Origin: an uncultured Lewinella sp.
GTDB taxonomy: Bacteria > Bacteroidota > Bacteroidia > Chitinophagales > Saprospiraceae
Assembly: GCA_913057785.1 (NCBI GenBank)
Contig: CAJXPD010000033.1
Span: 1-52,661, forward strand
DNA length: 52,661 nt
Direction: 5' to 3'
The translations under genes and the position numbers were made by a program. Below are positions 36,205-44,672 of the stretch, piece after piece (the stretch's first letter is position 1; each line of letters opens with the position of its first letter). The notes beneath the pieces are model-generated. The model was given only the letters and a program-made list of their open reading frames with translations. It did not search any database and was not told the origin of the DNA.

Positions 36205-38609
36205 TTTAGTTTTTCAATAAATTTCTTTAGGGTTTTCTCGTAAAATTGCCTTCCAGGTAGAATACTATTCTGTGCTACTTTGGGTATAAATGAATGGCTC
36301 CCAGTGTAATAGCCATTAGAAGCCCAGCATGGCAACGGAATATTGATAGCGGTTACCATACAGATTTCTGGAATACCAGGATCGCTGCTCTTAAGATGAA
36401 GAAAGCCCCTCTTATCCACAAAAGCTCGACTTCCGTCCTCCCAGGTTTTCAGCGCAAAAACGAGATTAGCATTGGCTTTGACTTTGAATCCCCCATAGCT
36501 AATTCTAGGTTCTTTTAATCTAGCTAGACTAGGTTCTATCTTTTGCAAGCACAATTGGTCATTTACAAGGGTAATCTGCCAGTCATTCAAGCAAAGATGT
36601 CCGGTTTCATTTAGGTAGACGCGCTTAATATTGCTGAGGATTGAATATCCACTATTTGCGATAGATTTAATGGAGGCAGCGTTGTGTTGGTATTGATTCG
36701 CCGGACTAAAGTGGCCCTGAAAAATATTCTTACGTTGATAAGGCAGTTCCAATTTCTCTAAGGTGCCGGTAGCAGGATCAATTTGGTAGTCGTGGTTATA
36801 ATTGAATAGCTTAAAGTATCCATCTCGGTATGCTATACTAAAGTAGGAATTGACCGTATCTAGAGCAATGGAGGCATGTTGCACCTGGTCGGTATCTAAC
36901 TTGATGGTATATAACTGCAATTCATTAGCTTGACGGACTAGAATGAATACAGTATTGGGGGCTTCATATCCGAAATGGTAATCTCCATATTGAATTCTCG
37001 TCAATATTTCTTTAGCGGCCATACCTTTTTCCCAATCCCTTCCTCCCCAAAGTAGTACTCGATGGTCGGGTGTAATACAAAGAATAGATGTTTGACCAGG
37101 GATCATGAAGGCATATTCTCGCCGATAGTTGAATTGTAAAGCGGGAAAATATAGCGGGAAGACCTCTAGCCTCAAGGCATAGGGCAGCGTTTCCGGACGA
37201 TTCGGGTCTACGATCGGTTTCTTAGAACGAGTAAATAAGAGCTGATCTAGATCGAGTTGTGAACGCCCTAGAAGCTTTCGGTTCGACTTATAGTATTGGT
37301 AGAACTTAAATTCTCCTGTTCGACTTACCAATAAGACGAAATCTATTTTGTCCTTTATCTTGTTAAAATGGACTTGGAGGGCAGCCTGCTGGAAGGCCTC
37401 CTCTTCGGTAATAAAAATGATTTCTTGTTCGGGAGACGATTTCTGTAAAACCTGTTGAATGCTTTCCAAAGCTTCTCCACAGTGCAAGTGTGGATGTAAT
37501 GGTTTTAGCGCTGAAAGAACGCCATTTCTCGTAGTGAGATTGAACTTCTCAAAGGAAGACCCCGATAGCCCATAGGTACTTTGCTGAGCGATTCCCTTTT
37601 TCTTCTGTCCCAAGGCCAAGGCTGCTGAAATACTGAAAATACGAGGAATACCCCACATTCTGATCGTTTGATCGACTAATACGATTCGCTCACGCATGGC
37701 TTGGTTAGGAGGCTCTTCCCTCCGAAGGTACAGTGCTTCATTGTTGATCAAACGTGCACTAAGTACATCTTGATCTTGAGCTAATTCACTGATGAGCAGG
37801 CGATCAAAATCTCCCCGATTTGTGATATCCGAAACTCCACCTAAGGGTAAATCACTAGCTCCCGTAGTGCGCATTGGAATGTGGATGGCTGCTAATAGCT
37901 GTTTACTCAGACGGGCTAAACCAAGTGTACGTGGATCTTCCGATAAGGCTGTCAATAGATCTACTGGAATTTCTTCCTTTTCTAATGGACTGGGAAGCGG
38001 GGCTTTTTTAATCCCCGTTTCTAATAGATTTTTTAGTTCCTCCTTCCCTGGGATCTGATGATATAGCTGGCAAAGGTTCGTTAAGTCATTTCTGATTATC
38101 CGCATGAGAATCATGCCTCCACTGCGAATAAAAAGATGATCATATTGTCCACTTTTGAGGGCAACCGCTAATTCCTGAGCTTGGGGAGCTCCCACTTTCA
38201 TAGGCGCTTTGCTAATTAAAGTGTTTAATAGATGAATTCGGTTGTTCCCTTTTCTCAAGGACAATGGGAGGGATTGGACGATTTCTAAAAACTCGAAAGC
38301 TGTCGTTTTGAACCCAATTAGCGTTTCTCTCGTTTGTTCTTTCATCGCCGTCTTATTGATGCAATCCTCCAAGCTCTTTTCAACGATATCTAAAGACCGG
38401 TCTTGGCAAGCGCCCAGTAATAGGAGTACTGTGCCTAGGGGAGGTAATCCCACTTCTGCTACATTCCAGAGCACATGGGATAAGTCATCTCGGTAACATA
38501 GGGTGTCTCCATTTTGCCATTCGACAACATTTCCCTCTTCTGCCCAACGCCAGAAATAGTGGTGAGAAGCTCTAAAGAAGCTTTTTATTTTAGACAATGC
38601 GTCTTCCAT
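36201..38609 (-). CDS. bpX ternary-system protein with degenerate vWA domain and beta-propeller
   Basis: I use the ATG at 38609 (MEDALSKIKSFF), which leaves a 4-base gap to the upstream gene; the ATG at 38663 would overlap it by 50 bases. The 802-residue protein has an alpha-helical N-terminal part (about 1-290), a von Willebrand A-like domain at about 305-500 (REVIVLV-type strand RERIVLVDQTIRMWG, then FIFITEEEAFQQA) and a C-terminal beta-propeller at about 500-800 (YAFMIPGQTSILCITPDHRVLLWGG). The vWA metal site, normally DxSxS, reads DQTIR, so metal binding is doubtful. This pairing of vWA and propeller beside a MoxR ATPase defines the ternary systems. The protein probably binds the MoxR ring and senses a trigger (inference). 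Confidence 0.75.
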   Translation of the reverse strand: MEDALSKIKSFFRASHHYFWRWAEEGNVVEWQNGDTLCYRDDLSHVLWNVAEVGLPPLGTVLLLLGACQDRSLDIVEKSLEDCINKTAMKEQTRETLIGFKTTAFEFLEIVQSLPLSLRKGNNRIHLLNTLISKAPMKVGAPQAQELAVALKSGQYDHLFIRSGGMILMRIIRNDLTNLCQLYHQIPGKEELKNLLETGIKKAPLPSPLEKEEIPVDLLTALSEDPRTLGLARLSKQLLAAIHIPMRTTGASDLPLGGVSDITNRGDFDRLLISELAQDQDVLSARLINNEALYLRREEPPNQAMRERIVLVDQTIRMWGIPRIFSISAALALGQKKKGIAQQSTYGLSGSSFEKFNLTTRNGVLSALKPLHPHLHCGEALESIQQVLQKSSPEQEIIFITEEEAFQQAALQVHFNKIKDKIDFVLLVSRTGEFKFYQYYKSNRKLLGRSQLDLDQLLFTRSKKPIVDPNRPETLPYALRLEVFPLYFPALQFNYRREYAFMIPGQTSILCITPDHRVLLWGGRDWEKGMAAKEILTRIQYGDYHFGYEAPNTVFILVRQANELQLYTIKLDTDQVQHASIALDTVNSYFSIAYRDGYFKLFNYNHDYQIDPATGTLEKLELPYQRKNIFQGHFSPANQYQHNAASIKSIANSGYSILSNIKRVYLNETGHLCLNDWQITLVNDQLCLQKIEPSLARLKEPRISYGGFKVKANANLVFALKTWEDGSRAFVDKRGFLHLKSSDPGIPEICMVTAINIPLPCWASNGYYTGSHSFIPKVAQNSILPGRQFYEKTLKKFIEKLK

Positions 38610-38613
38610 TGTT

Positions 38614-39342
38614 TTAGGGACTTGGCAATGTTTTGAGATGTTCTTCCGTTTTTCTAATCGCACTGCGAGAAGCCTGTATAAAGCTCTCTCTGGCGGGCAA
38701 TTCAGCTAGGCGTTCCGGTTGATACAGTAGTAGCTTATTTTTCTTCTTTAGATAAGTACTAGTAAGGATTTCCGCTATAAGTGGGTACTCAAATGCCCAT
38801 CCCGCTGGCAATAGTATTTGTTCTGTTTGCCAGAAAAGCTGTCCAGGCAAAGGGGGTAAGGGCTTTCCATACACGACGACCTCTCCTTGCTCAGAGACGG
38901 CGAAAGTCAATGGCTTAAGTCGAATGTTGGAGGTCGCTAGGGCATATTCCTGCCAAAGATTCCAAGGGAGAAGCAGAAAATTAGCCTCTTTCATTGTCGT
39001 AGAACGAGTGAGTTTAACGGAAACCCGCTCGGTAGTTTCTGCAGGTAAAGCTGCGATTGGCAATTCAACCTCTATAAACGACGCCACAGGCAACCAATTG
39101 AGGTCTGGCATTTTAGCAACAGGAGTGAGACCTTCTAAGGGAAACAAGTTTCCGTTCTGATTGACCCGAAAGCGTCCCATAGCCGGCAGTTGCTGAATGG
39201 CTAAAGGGGGCGCTCCTCCTCCGGTTTCTGACTTCAGCCATATCTTCTCCTCATCCTCTGCAATCCAGCAATTTGAAATAGCCCGAATATTGCCAAGATG
39301 TTTGCGATACCTTTTTTCAATATGTAATACGAGTGTTGACAC
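38614..39342 (-). CDS. bpX-type accessory protein of the ternary system
   Basis: The 242-residue soluble protein has no membrane segment or known enzyme motif. Visible features are a beta-rich middle (FIEVELPIAALP, VSVKLTRSTTMKEANFLLLPW) and a Pro/Gly-Trp segment LPGQLFWQTEQILLPAGWAFEYP that recalls the bpX2-type accessory proteins of MoxR-vWA-propeller operons. It lies 5 bases downstream of the MoxR gene and 4 bases upstream of the vWA-propeller gene. Its role is probably structural, linking the ATPase to the propeller proteins, but that is inference; the family number is not certain. Confidence 0.6.
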   Translation of the reverse strand: MSTLVLHIEKRYRKHLGNIRAISNCWIAEDEEKIWLKSETGGGAPPLAIQQLPAMGRFRVNQNGNLFPLEGLTPVAKMPDLNWLPVASFIEVELPIAALPAETTERVSVKLTRSTTMKEANFLLLPWNLWQEYALATSNIRLKPLTFAVSEQGEVVVYGKPLPPLPGQLFWQTEQILLPAGWAFEYPLIAEILTSTYLKKKNKLLLYQPERLAELPARESFIQASRSAIRKTEEHLKTLPSP

Positions 39343-39347
39343 GAGGC

Positions 39348-40484
39348 TTAATTGGGGTTTTCATGTTGTAAAATCTTCTGCCACAATGCTGTGATCGGTA
39401 CTTGCACATATTGACGCTGACTATCATTACTAATCCATTCTGAACGTCCATTCAAGTAGCGCAGTCTGTCTTTTATTTGTACTCGTTCAGCTGGGGTAGT
39501 AGATGTCAGATTCCATTGATTTTGTAGCTCATTAACTTCCTTAAAGATCTCATCGGGATCAGGAAGATTACTTTTTGATGCTCTCGGATGTTGATCTACT
39601 GCTTGATCCTCTTCAACTAAGCCGTTAACTATACCTGCGATGATCTCTTCTTGCTCTTCGGTATCCCATATATACCGCATTACCCAGGTATCCGACAAAA
39701 TCGCTTCCTCTCTGTGGCATAGAAGGGCACTAGCAGCGATTAAGCGCTGAATCTTCACGGCACGACGGTCAGAAACCTTAACCCCGGCATTGCGCAACTG
39801 CTGAATTAGGGCGAGATAAGGCTTTTTGATCCCCTCTAAATTCACTTTTCCGATTTGTTCTTGGATGGAAAGAATTTCGTTTGCGCTGATACCTTCTACC
39901 GCAGTGGTTTTCTTCTGCTCCAATTTCCAACCAGCATCCAAAACATGACTTAGTAGGTCCGGGGCCACATTTTCACACCTAACCCGAATCAAAAAGCGAT
40001 CAAATAGGGCTTGTAGAGCGTCATCTTCTGGGAGGTGGTTACTGGCCCCGACGATCATCAGCGCTGGAAGATCCTTGGTCTCCTTACCTCTTCGGAAGAT
40101 CCGTTCATTTAACACCATTAGCAAACTATTCAAAATGGCACTATTGGCATTAAGCAATTCATCCAAAAAAATCAAGTTGGCCTCAGGAAGCATCCCTTCG
40201 GTATTGGTTAAGAGTTCACCTTCTCGAAGTTTGCGAATATCAAAGGGGCCAAAGAGTTCGTTAGGTTCAGTAAATCGGGTTAGGAGGTACTCAAAGGTCT
40301 TACCATCCAGCAGTTTGGCAAGGGATCTTACCATTGCACTTTTGGCGGTACCGGGAGGGCCTAGCATGAATAGGTTTTCTCGGGCTACTAAGGCAATCCC
40401 CATCAGGTCAATGATTTCGTCCTTACCTACGAAGGTGTTTTTGAGGTGGTGTAGGACTGTATTTAATCGGTCAATTGTTTTCAT
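39348..40484 (-). CDS. MoxR-family AAA+ ATPase
   Basis: The 378-residue ATPase has Walker A GPPGTAKS at residues 42-49, Walker B NLIFLDE with D108-E109, sensor 1 GASNHLPE (Asn 149) and the arginine-finger segment LFDRFLIRVRC. The run FTEPNELFGPFDI before Walker B is the MoxR/RavA-type insert. MoxR proteins remodel partner proteins, usually through a vWA-domain partner, here the gene at 36201-38609. Its start overlaps the stop of the upstream 217-residue gene by 14 bases. It is the motor of the ternary operon. A chaperone role in metal insertion, as in other MoxR proteins, is the alternative. Confidence 0.9.
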   Translation of the reverse strand: MKTIDRLNTVLHHLKNTFVGKDEIIDLMGIALVARENLFMLGPPGTAKSAMVRSLAKLLDGKTFEYLLTRFTEPNELFGPFDIRKLREGELLTNTEGMLPEANLIFLDELLNANSAILNSLLMVLNERIFRRGKETKDLPALMIVGASNHLPEDDALQALFDRFLIRVRCENVAPDLLSHVLDAGWKLEQKKTTAVEGISANEILSIQEQIGKVNLEGIKKPYLALIQQLRNAGVKVSDRRAVKIQRLIAASALLCHREEAILSDTWVMRYIWDTEEQEEIIAGIVNGLVEEDQAVDQHPRASKSNLPDPDEIFKEVNELQNQWNLTSTTPAERVQIKDRLRYLNGRSEWISNDSQRQYVQVPITALWQKILQHENPN

Positions 40485-41124
40485 TCTCTAAGTGGTTAAA
40501 TACCTCTGGAAGAAGTTCTTTAGGGTAAAGGCCCGCTAGGGCGTGAATCCAGGGCATTAATTGTAGTTTTTTGATGTCTGAATAAGCTTTCTTGTCGAGG
40601 AGACGCTCAAGAAATAGGAGCCGTAGTCCCTCATGCTTCAAGATTTCAAAAAGCTGTTCTTTGTTAGGTAGAGAAGCCCAGCCAATGGCTGAATACGGCC
40701 ATTGAAGCGCTAACTTCTTGAAATAGTCCAATAAGATATCTCCTGGTGCTAACCCCTTGGTTAACTTAAATAGATCCCCCACGTAACGCAAACAAAGATC
40801 TGCAGAGCAAATGCTAGCTGGCGTAATTGTCCCAGGGTACAACCTAAGCTCTTTCTTGATAGTATCCTCATCTAATGCTCGGAGCAAGGTGATCTGTACT
40901 GCTCGATACAAGAACTTAGCCGACCATAGCGCTGCTGCAGGATCAAAAGCAATAGCTGCTTTGGGCGTATTGAGTTGTTCTTCGGAATGAAGTTCTTCCA
41001 AGAGAAGTTGAGCCTCAGCCTCTTCTGCTCTGGTGAATGCTTCCAGTCGATTAGCGACGACTATCTCCCCATGTGAGAAGAGATCAGATAAAAAGGAGGG
41101 TAAAGAATGCGTTTTTTGAGGCAT
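40471..41124 (-). CDS. First gene of the ternary operon, helical bpX-type protein
   Basis: The 217-residue protein is predicted to be all-helical and soluble (AFTRAEEAEAQLLLEELHSEEQ, AAALWSAKFLYRAVQITLLRAL, LFEILKHEGLRLLFLERLLDKKAYSDIKKL). I recognise no catalytic motif. Its layout fits the bpX4-type proteins encoded beside MoxR in ternary systems, which is a tentative match. It is the first gene of the operon and overlaps the MoxR start by 14 bases, so both are translated together. A small inverted repeat lies 31 bases upstream of its start. Confidence 0.55.
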   Translation of the reverse strand: MPQKTHSLPSFLSDLFSHGEIVVANRLEAFTRAEEAEAQLLLEELHSEEQLNTPKAAIAFDPAAALWSAKFLYRAVQITLLRALDEDTIKKELRLYPGTITPASICSADLCLRYVGDLFKLTKGLAPGDILLDYFKKLALQWPYSAIGWASLPNKEQLFEILKHEGLRLLFLERLLDKKAYSDIKKLQLMPWIHALAGLYPKELLPEVFNHLENENN

Positions 41125-41154
41125 GACGGAATTCTCAACATATTGTAATTCAGA

Positions 41155-41171
41155 ACAGTTCCCTAAACTGT
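41155..41171. promoter_or_regulatory. Inverted repeat upstream of the ternary operon
   Basis: ACAGTT at 41155-41160 and AACTGT at 41166-41171 form a perfect 6-base inverted repeat with a 5-base centre. It lies in the 97-base gap between the reductase stop and the first ternary gene and could be an operator. The short arms make chance plausible. Confidence 0.3.
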
Positions 41172-41221
41172 AGAATTAATGAGTCCAGCACTAAAGTAGA
41201 TCAGTCCAATTTACAGAAAAA

Positions 41222-41773
41222 TCAAGATTTACTCGATTCTGTTTCTTGCCGAGATTGTAATGAGACCAAGTCGGCAGCTAATTGCTTCAGTTTAATTTCA
41301 GTTGCTGGGGCTATTTCGCCGTTTTCTATCCAGGCGTGATAGTAGCCGGCATAGTTCATGCCTAGATAATCTGCCGATAGCTCAAAGGGTGCGGCAAAAC
41401 TGGGGTAGTCTTCTTGGTCTCCATTACAACTAATGGCCAACATGGTTTTGCCTCGTAGCTGTCTTCCCTTTTCTTTTCTGATTTTCAGTAAATCAGAGAT
41501 TCTATCGAAAAAGGTTTTCATAACTCCACTCATGGAATACCAATATATTGGAGAAGCAAATATTACTATGTCATAGTTCAGTAGCTGGTCGATGATCTTG
41601 ATAAAGTCATCATCCCGGTTTTTGTGCTCGTAATCGTAATAGGAGAATTGCCAATCGTTAAGGTCGATTAGATCACAGGCATGTAACTCAATTAATCGAT
41701 CGAGCACCTTTCGCGTATTGCCATGACTTCGAGAGCTCCCCAAGATGATAAGAGGTTTAGACATCTTATTCAT
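41222..41773 (-). CDS. Flavodoxin-fold NADPH-dependent FMN reductase
   Basis: The 183-residue protein has the flavodoxin-like quinone/FMN reductase fold. IILGSSRSHGNTRKVLD is the FMN phosphate loop (GSxRxxGNT), and IVIFASPIYWYSMSGVMKTFFDR is the second flavin-binding loop. The tail SRQETESSKS is disordered. Such enzymes reduce quinones, nitro- or azo-compounds, or flavins, using NAD(P)H. Two start codons are possible, at 41773 and 41764 (MSKPLIILG); the second sits right at the fold's first strand. It lies upstream of the ternary operon on the same strand but seems unrelated. Confidence 0.88.
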   Translation of the reverse strand: MNKMSKPLIILGSSRSHGNTRKVLDRLIELHACDLIDLNDWQFSYYDYEHKNRDDDFIKIIDQLLNYDIVIFASPIYWYSMSGVMKTFFDRISDLLKIRKEKGRQLRGKTMLAISCNGDQEDYPSFAAPFELSADYLGMNYAGYYHAWIENGEIAPATEIKLKQLAADLVSLQSRQETESSKS

Positions 41774-42076
41774 ATATGTAGTTTAGAAATGATTTCTTTG
41801 ATTTTGAGTGCTACTGCTATCTTGTTATCTTAGTGCTACGACATCATCTGGACTACAATGCTTTACCTCATAGATTCAGCTATGCCTACCGCTATGAGCA
41901 TCAATGCAAAGCACAAGAAATTGTCGGAGAACTTTTATTTATAATCACATCCTCAGGAAGCCAATCCCTAGGTTTTCTATTCAGACTTACACCTGACCAT
42001 TACGCCTTTTCTCCCCATGCCTTGATTCGCCTCTAGTTTGGAGTATTTACTAATACCACTACCAACTTAAACCATC
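41774..42076. other. 303-base gap between divergent genes
   Basis: This gap separates the reductase from the META-domain gene. An open frame of 67 codons at 41833-42036 has no family match and an unusual His/Tyr-rich composition, so I do not call it. No RNA gene or repeat was seen. Confidence 0.35.
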
Positions 42077-42469
42077 ATGATGCGGTTTTACATTATTCTT
42101 CTTGTCCTCCTTTGTACAGCCTGCCCCCGCAATACCTCCTTAGATATCAGCGGACAGGACTGGCAGTTGAGCCGCTGGACGGCTGGCCAACTTCCACAAG
42201 ATATCACTATTACAGCGACTTTTGCAGATGGTCGTCTAAGTGGAAAGGCTGTTTGTAATCAATACTTTGCTGATGCCGCTGTGCAGAAGGATAGCGTTCT
42301 AATAAAGACGGTTGGAGCTACGAAAATGCTTTGCCCAGAACATGCAGATATAGAGCGTCAATACCTAAAGTACTTGCAACGGGCCTCCGCGTATAAGATC
42401 AATAAAGATGAATTGGCGCTTCAATGCGGTAAAGCTACACTCTTCTTTAGTCCAGTACCTACGGAGTAG
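42077..42469 (+). CDS. META-domain lipoprotein (HslJ-like)
   Basis: The 130-residue protein has a lipoprotein signal with lipobox CTAC, and then a META domain at about 25-125. Family signatures are WQLSRW, FADGRLSGKAVCNQYFA and GATKMLCPEHADIERQYLKYL, which match the GxxGCNxYxG and TxMxC pattern, with the Gly before Cys replaced by Val. META domains (HslJ, MotA-like) are small secreted or anchored proteins linked to stress or antibiotic tolerance; no biochemical activity is established. It stands alone, with the next plus-strand gene at 45800. Confidence 0.85.
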   Translation: MMRFYIILLVLLCTACPRNTSLDISGQDWQLSRWTAGQLPQDITITATFADGRLSGKAVCNQYFADAAVQKDSVLIKTVGATKMLCPEHADIERQYLKYLQRASAYKINKDELALQCGKATLFFSPVPTE

Positions 42470-42915
42470 TTTGGAGAATGGACTGAATTGCTAGCATTGA
42501 GCTTTCTATAGAGCTACGATCTCATTACAACATCTAGCAGAAGCAACTATATACAGGGCTGTGCTATATTCGTGTGGGCAAAAAAATACCTCTCCAAGCG
42601 TATGCCTGGAGAGGTTCTTGAAATGGTTCTTCACATTCTTTTCAAAATGGAATACCATTATTGAACGATAAAGCTGTTGAAATTCTTTTTATTCGTTGTT
42701 TACGGAGATTCCCTAGCTAGGGAATGACTACCAATAAGCGGCGAATAAGAAGAATAGGGATGACTTTGGGCTATCTTGAACTGAGAAGAAGGAATAATCA
42801 ATATTTTACTTGGGTGTAATTGACGAAGAGTAAAGATTCGATTTAAGGTCGTACTTAATACCGGATTTGTTCATTCTTCTGTGACTATTCCTACTTCATC
42901 AGTGCAGTTGCGAAA
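42470..42915. other. 446-base convergent intergenic region
   Basis: It lies between the META gene and the convergent ECF sigma gene. It holds a clear minus-strand terminator at 42581-42615 and an 18-base palindrome ATTCCCTAGCTAGGGAAT near 42709. No coding sequence or known RNA was found. Confidence 0.45.
42581..42615 (-). terminator. Intrinsic terminator of the sigma-GT2-BASS operon
   Basis: ACCTCTCCA at 42588-42596 pairs with TGGAGAGGT at 42607-42615. On the minus strand the stem is followed by ATTTTTTTGC. It lies about 300 bases after the sigma-factor stop. Confidence 0.75.
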
Positions 42916-43566
42916 TTAAACTCTTCTCTTGCGAGTTGTTTCGAAGTGCGCGCTAGCACCTGGCTTCTGAAGAAGATCAAACAACATCTCCTTCGCACGG
43001 AACAATTGAGCTTTCACAGTGCCTAATGGCATGTTCAATTCAGTTGCAATTTCGTCATAGCTCAATTCTTCAAAGTAACGCAATTCGATCATCAGGCGAT
43101 ACTTGGCGTTCAATCTGTTTACAACAGAACGCATCAATTTCAATCGCTGATTGCGAATTACAATTTCTTCAGGATTCAAGACACTAGAGCGAAGGCTCAA
43201 AGTGTAATCTTGATCACTTTCTGGTTCTACGGGATCGTCAATTGACAATAGGTGCAGGCGCTTTTTGCGCACGTAGTCGATACAGTTGTTGATGGCGATA
43301 CGGAATAACCAAGTGCTGAACGCAAAGTTAGGCACGTAACTAGGCAATTTGGTAAAGGCCTTTCCGAATGCTTCCAGCGTAAGATCATTGGCATCTTCGC
43401 GATCATTCACCATTTTGTACATTAGATGATAGATGGCCCCTTTGTAGCGCTCCATCAATTGAGTGTAGGATCTTTGGCATCCTGCCACTGCTTTCTGTAC
43501 CAATTCGTAATCTTCAGAGGCTTTTTTAGATAAAGCTGATTTGGGTTGTTGTACTGCTACTTCCAT
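42916..43566 (-). CDS. RpoE/ECF-type RNA polymerase sigma factor
   Basis: The 216-residue protein has region 2 at about 25-95 (YTQLMERYKGAIYHLMYKMVNDREDANDLTLEAFGKAF, FSTWLFRIAINNCIDYVRKK) and region 4 at about 135-195 (RLNAKYRLMIELRYFEELSYDEIATELNMPLGTVKAQLFRAKEML). This sequence type is a conserved Bacteroidetes housekeeping-like ECF factor, of the group called SigP/RpoE in Porphyromonas. The C-terminal RRV tail is unstructured. The gene overlaps the GT2 gene by 10 bases. No anti-sigma gene is next to it. Confidence 0.93.
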   Translation of the reverse strand: MEVAVQQPKSALSKKASEDYELVQKAVAGCQRSYTQLMERYKGAIYHLMYKMVNDREDANDLTLEAFGKAFTKLPSYVPNFAFSTWLFRIAINNCIDYVRKKRLHLLSIDDPVEPESDQDYTLSLRSSVLNPEEIVIRNQRLKLMRSVVNRLNAKYRLMIELRYFEELSYDEIATELNMPLGTVKAQLFRAKEMLFDLLQKPGASAHFETTRKRRV

Positions 43567-44672
43567 TTCCTTTGTTTACTACCGATTAATAATATCGGCG
43601 AAAACAGCAGGTAGTAAATGACTAGTAAAACATCAAGGAAGGGAATCCAAGGGATGAGGATATGTTCATGGAAACGCTTCAGGATGACTGTATACAAGAT
43701 AGAGACTACCACTATTCTCACCAAGTAATTCAAAATTGTGAATGAGACCCAATCAGGATAAGTTAGTAGTAGCAAGCCGCAAACATAGTGCGTGATCAAA
43801 CTAGCGGGAATCCCTGCCAGCAGCAGCACATGTAGGAGCTTGTACTTGCTTCCTGTTGTTAAGTGTCTCGATTTTTGGTTATAGTAGCCTCGCCAGGTGT
43901 TCTTTGGTATAGAATACACCCAAGCATCTGGTTGTAAAGAGACGGTAGTGTTATCACCGTCGGCTGCCTCGTTGATGAACAAATCGTCATCACCGGAAGC
44001 AATATGAGCATGTCGATCAAAACCACCTACCCGCTGGTAAAGCGATTTACGGTAGGCTAGATTACGACCTACGCCCATATAAGATAATCCCACGAATGAA
44101 AAGGAAAGGTAGTGGATAGCGGTGTTTAGAGTCTCAAAGCGAATGATTGTATTGAGAAGGCTTTTAGCTTTTTCATACGGACCGTAGCCTAAAACAATAT
44201 CTTTTCCTGGTCGAAAAGATTTTTGCATATGGTAAAGCCAGTTGGTGCTGGCGGGTCGACAATCGGCGTCGGTCAGAATTAGTATGTCAAAGCGGGCAGC
44301 TTCTATGCCCTTTTTCAATGCCGCCTTTTTACCAGCTGACATCTTTTTTCCCACATTTACAAGCTCTAATATCTGACATTTCTTTTTAAAATCCAAAATT
44401 ATTTTTTCCGTTTCATCCGTTGAATCGTCATTTACGACGATAATTTCAAAGGAACGGTAGTTCTGATTTATGATGTGGGGAAGATTTTTTTTTAGGTTCT
44501 CTGCTTCGTTTCTAGCACAGATGATTACGGAGACCGGAGCTTGCTCCGTAGTCGAGCTGCCTTCTTCTTTTTTCTCCTGATAAAAAGCCAGTCGGGAAAA
44601 AATGATAATCCAGTATAGCAGCTGCACGACCGTTGCTGTGCCCAATAATATGGCTAATGCGGTAGCAATCAT
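43557..44672 (-). CDS. Membrane glycosyltransferase, family 2
   Basis: The 371-residue protein starts with a membrane helix (residues 3-27), then a GT2 domain at about 45-270: PVSVIICARNEAENLKKNL, IVVNDDSTDETE, ILTDADCRP (the DxD motif), SGDDDLFI and YNQKSRHLTTG (a QxxRW-like motif ending in H). Three or four membrane helices follow to the C-terminus. The layout fits processive or polyprenyl-linked sugar transferases such as those for carotenoid or poly-N-acetylglucosamine glycans, but the sugar and acceptor cannot be told. The gene overlaps the sigma gene by 10 bases and the BASS gene by 4, forming one operon. Confidence 0.88.
   Translation of the reverse strand: MIATALAILLGTATVVQLLYWIIIFSRLAFYQEKKEEGSSTTEQAPVSVIICARNEAENLKKNLPHIINQNYRSFEIIVVNDDSTDETEKIILDFKKKCQILELVNVGKKMSAGKKAALKKGIEAARFDILILTDADCRPASTNWLYHMQKSFRPGKDIVLGYGPYEKAKSLLNTIIRFETLNTAIHYLSFSFVGLSYMGVGRNLAYRKSLYQRVGGFDRHAHIASGDDDLFINEAADGDNTTVSLQPDAWVYSIPKNTWRGYYNQKSRHLTTGSKYKLLHVLLLAGIPASLITHYVCGLLLLTYPDWVSFTILNYLVRIVVVSILYTVILKRFHEHILIPWIPFLDVLLVIYYLLFSPILLIGSKQRKWK

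Noticed and set aside
41833..42036. A 67-codon open frame between the reductase and META genes
   Set aside because: No recognisable family and a biased composition; not supported as a gene.
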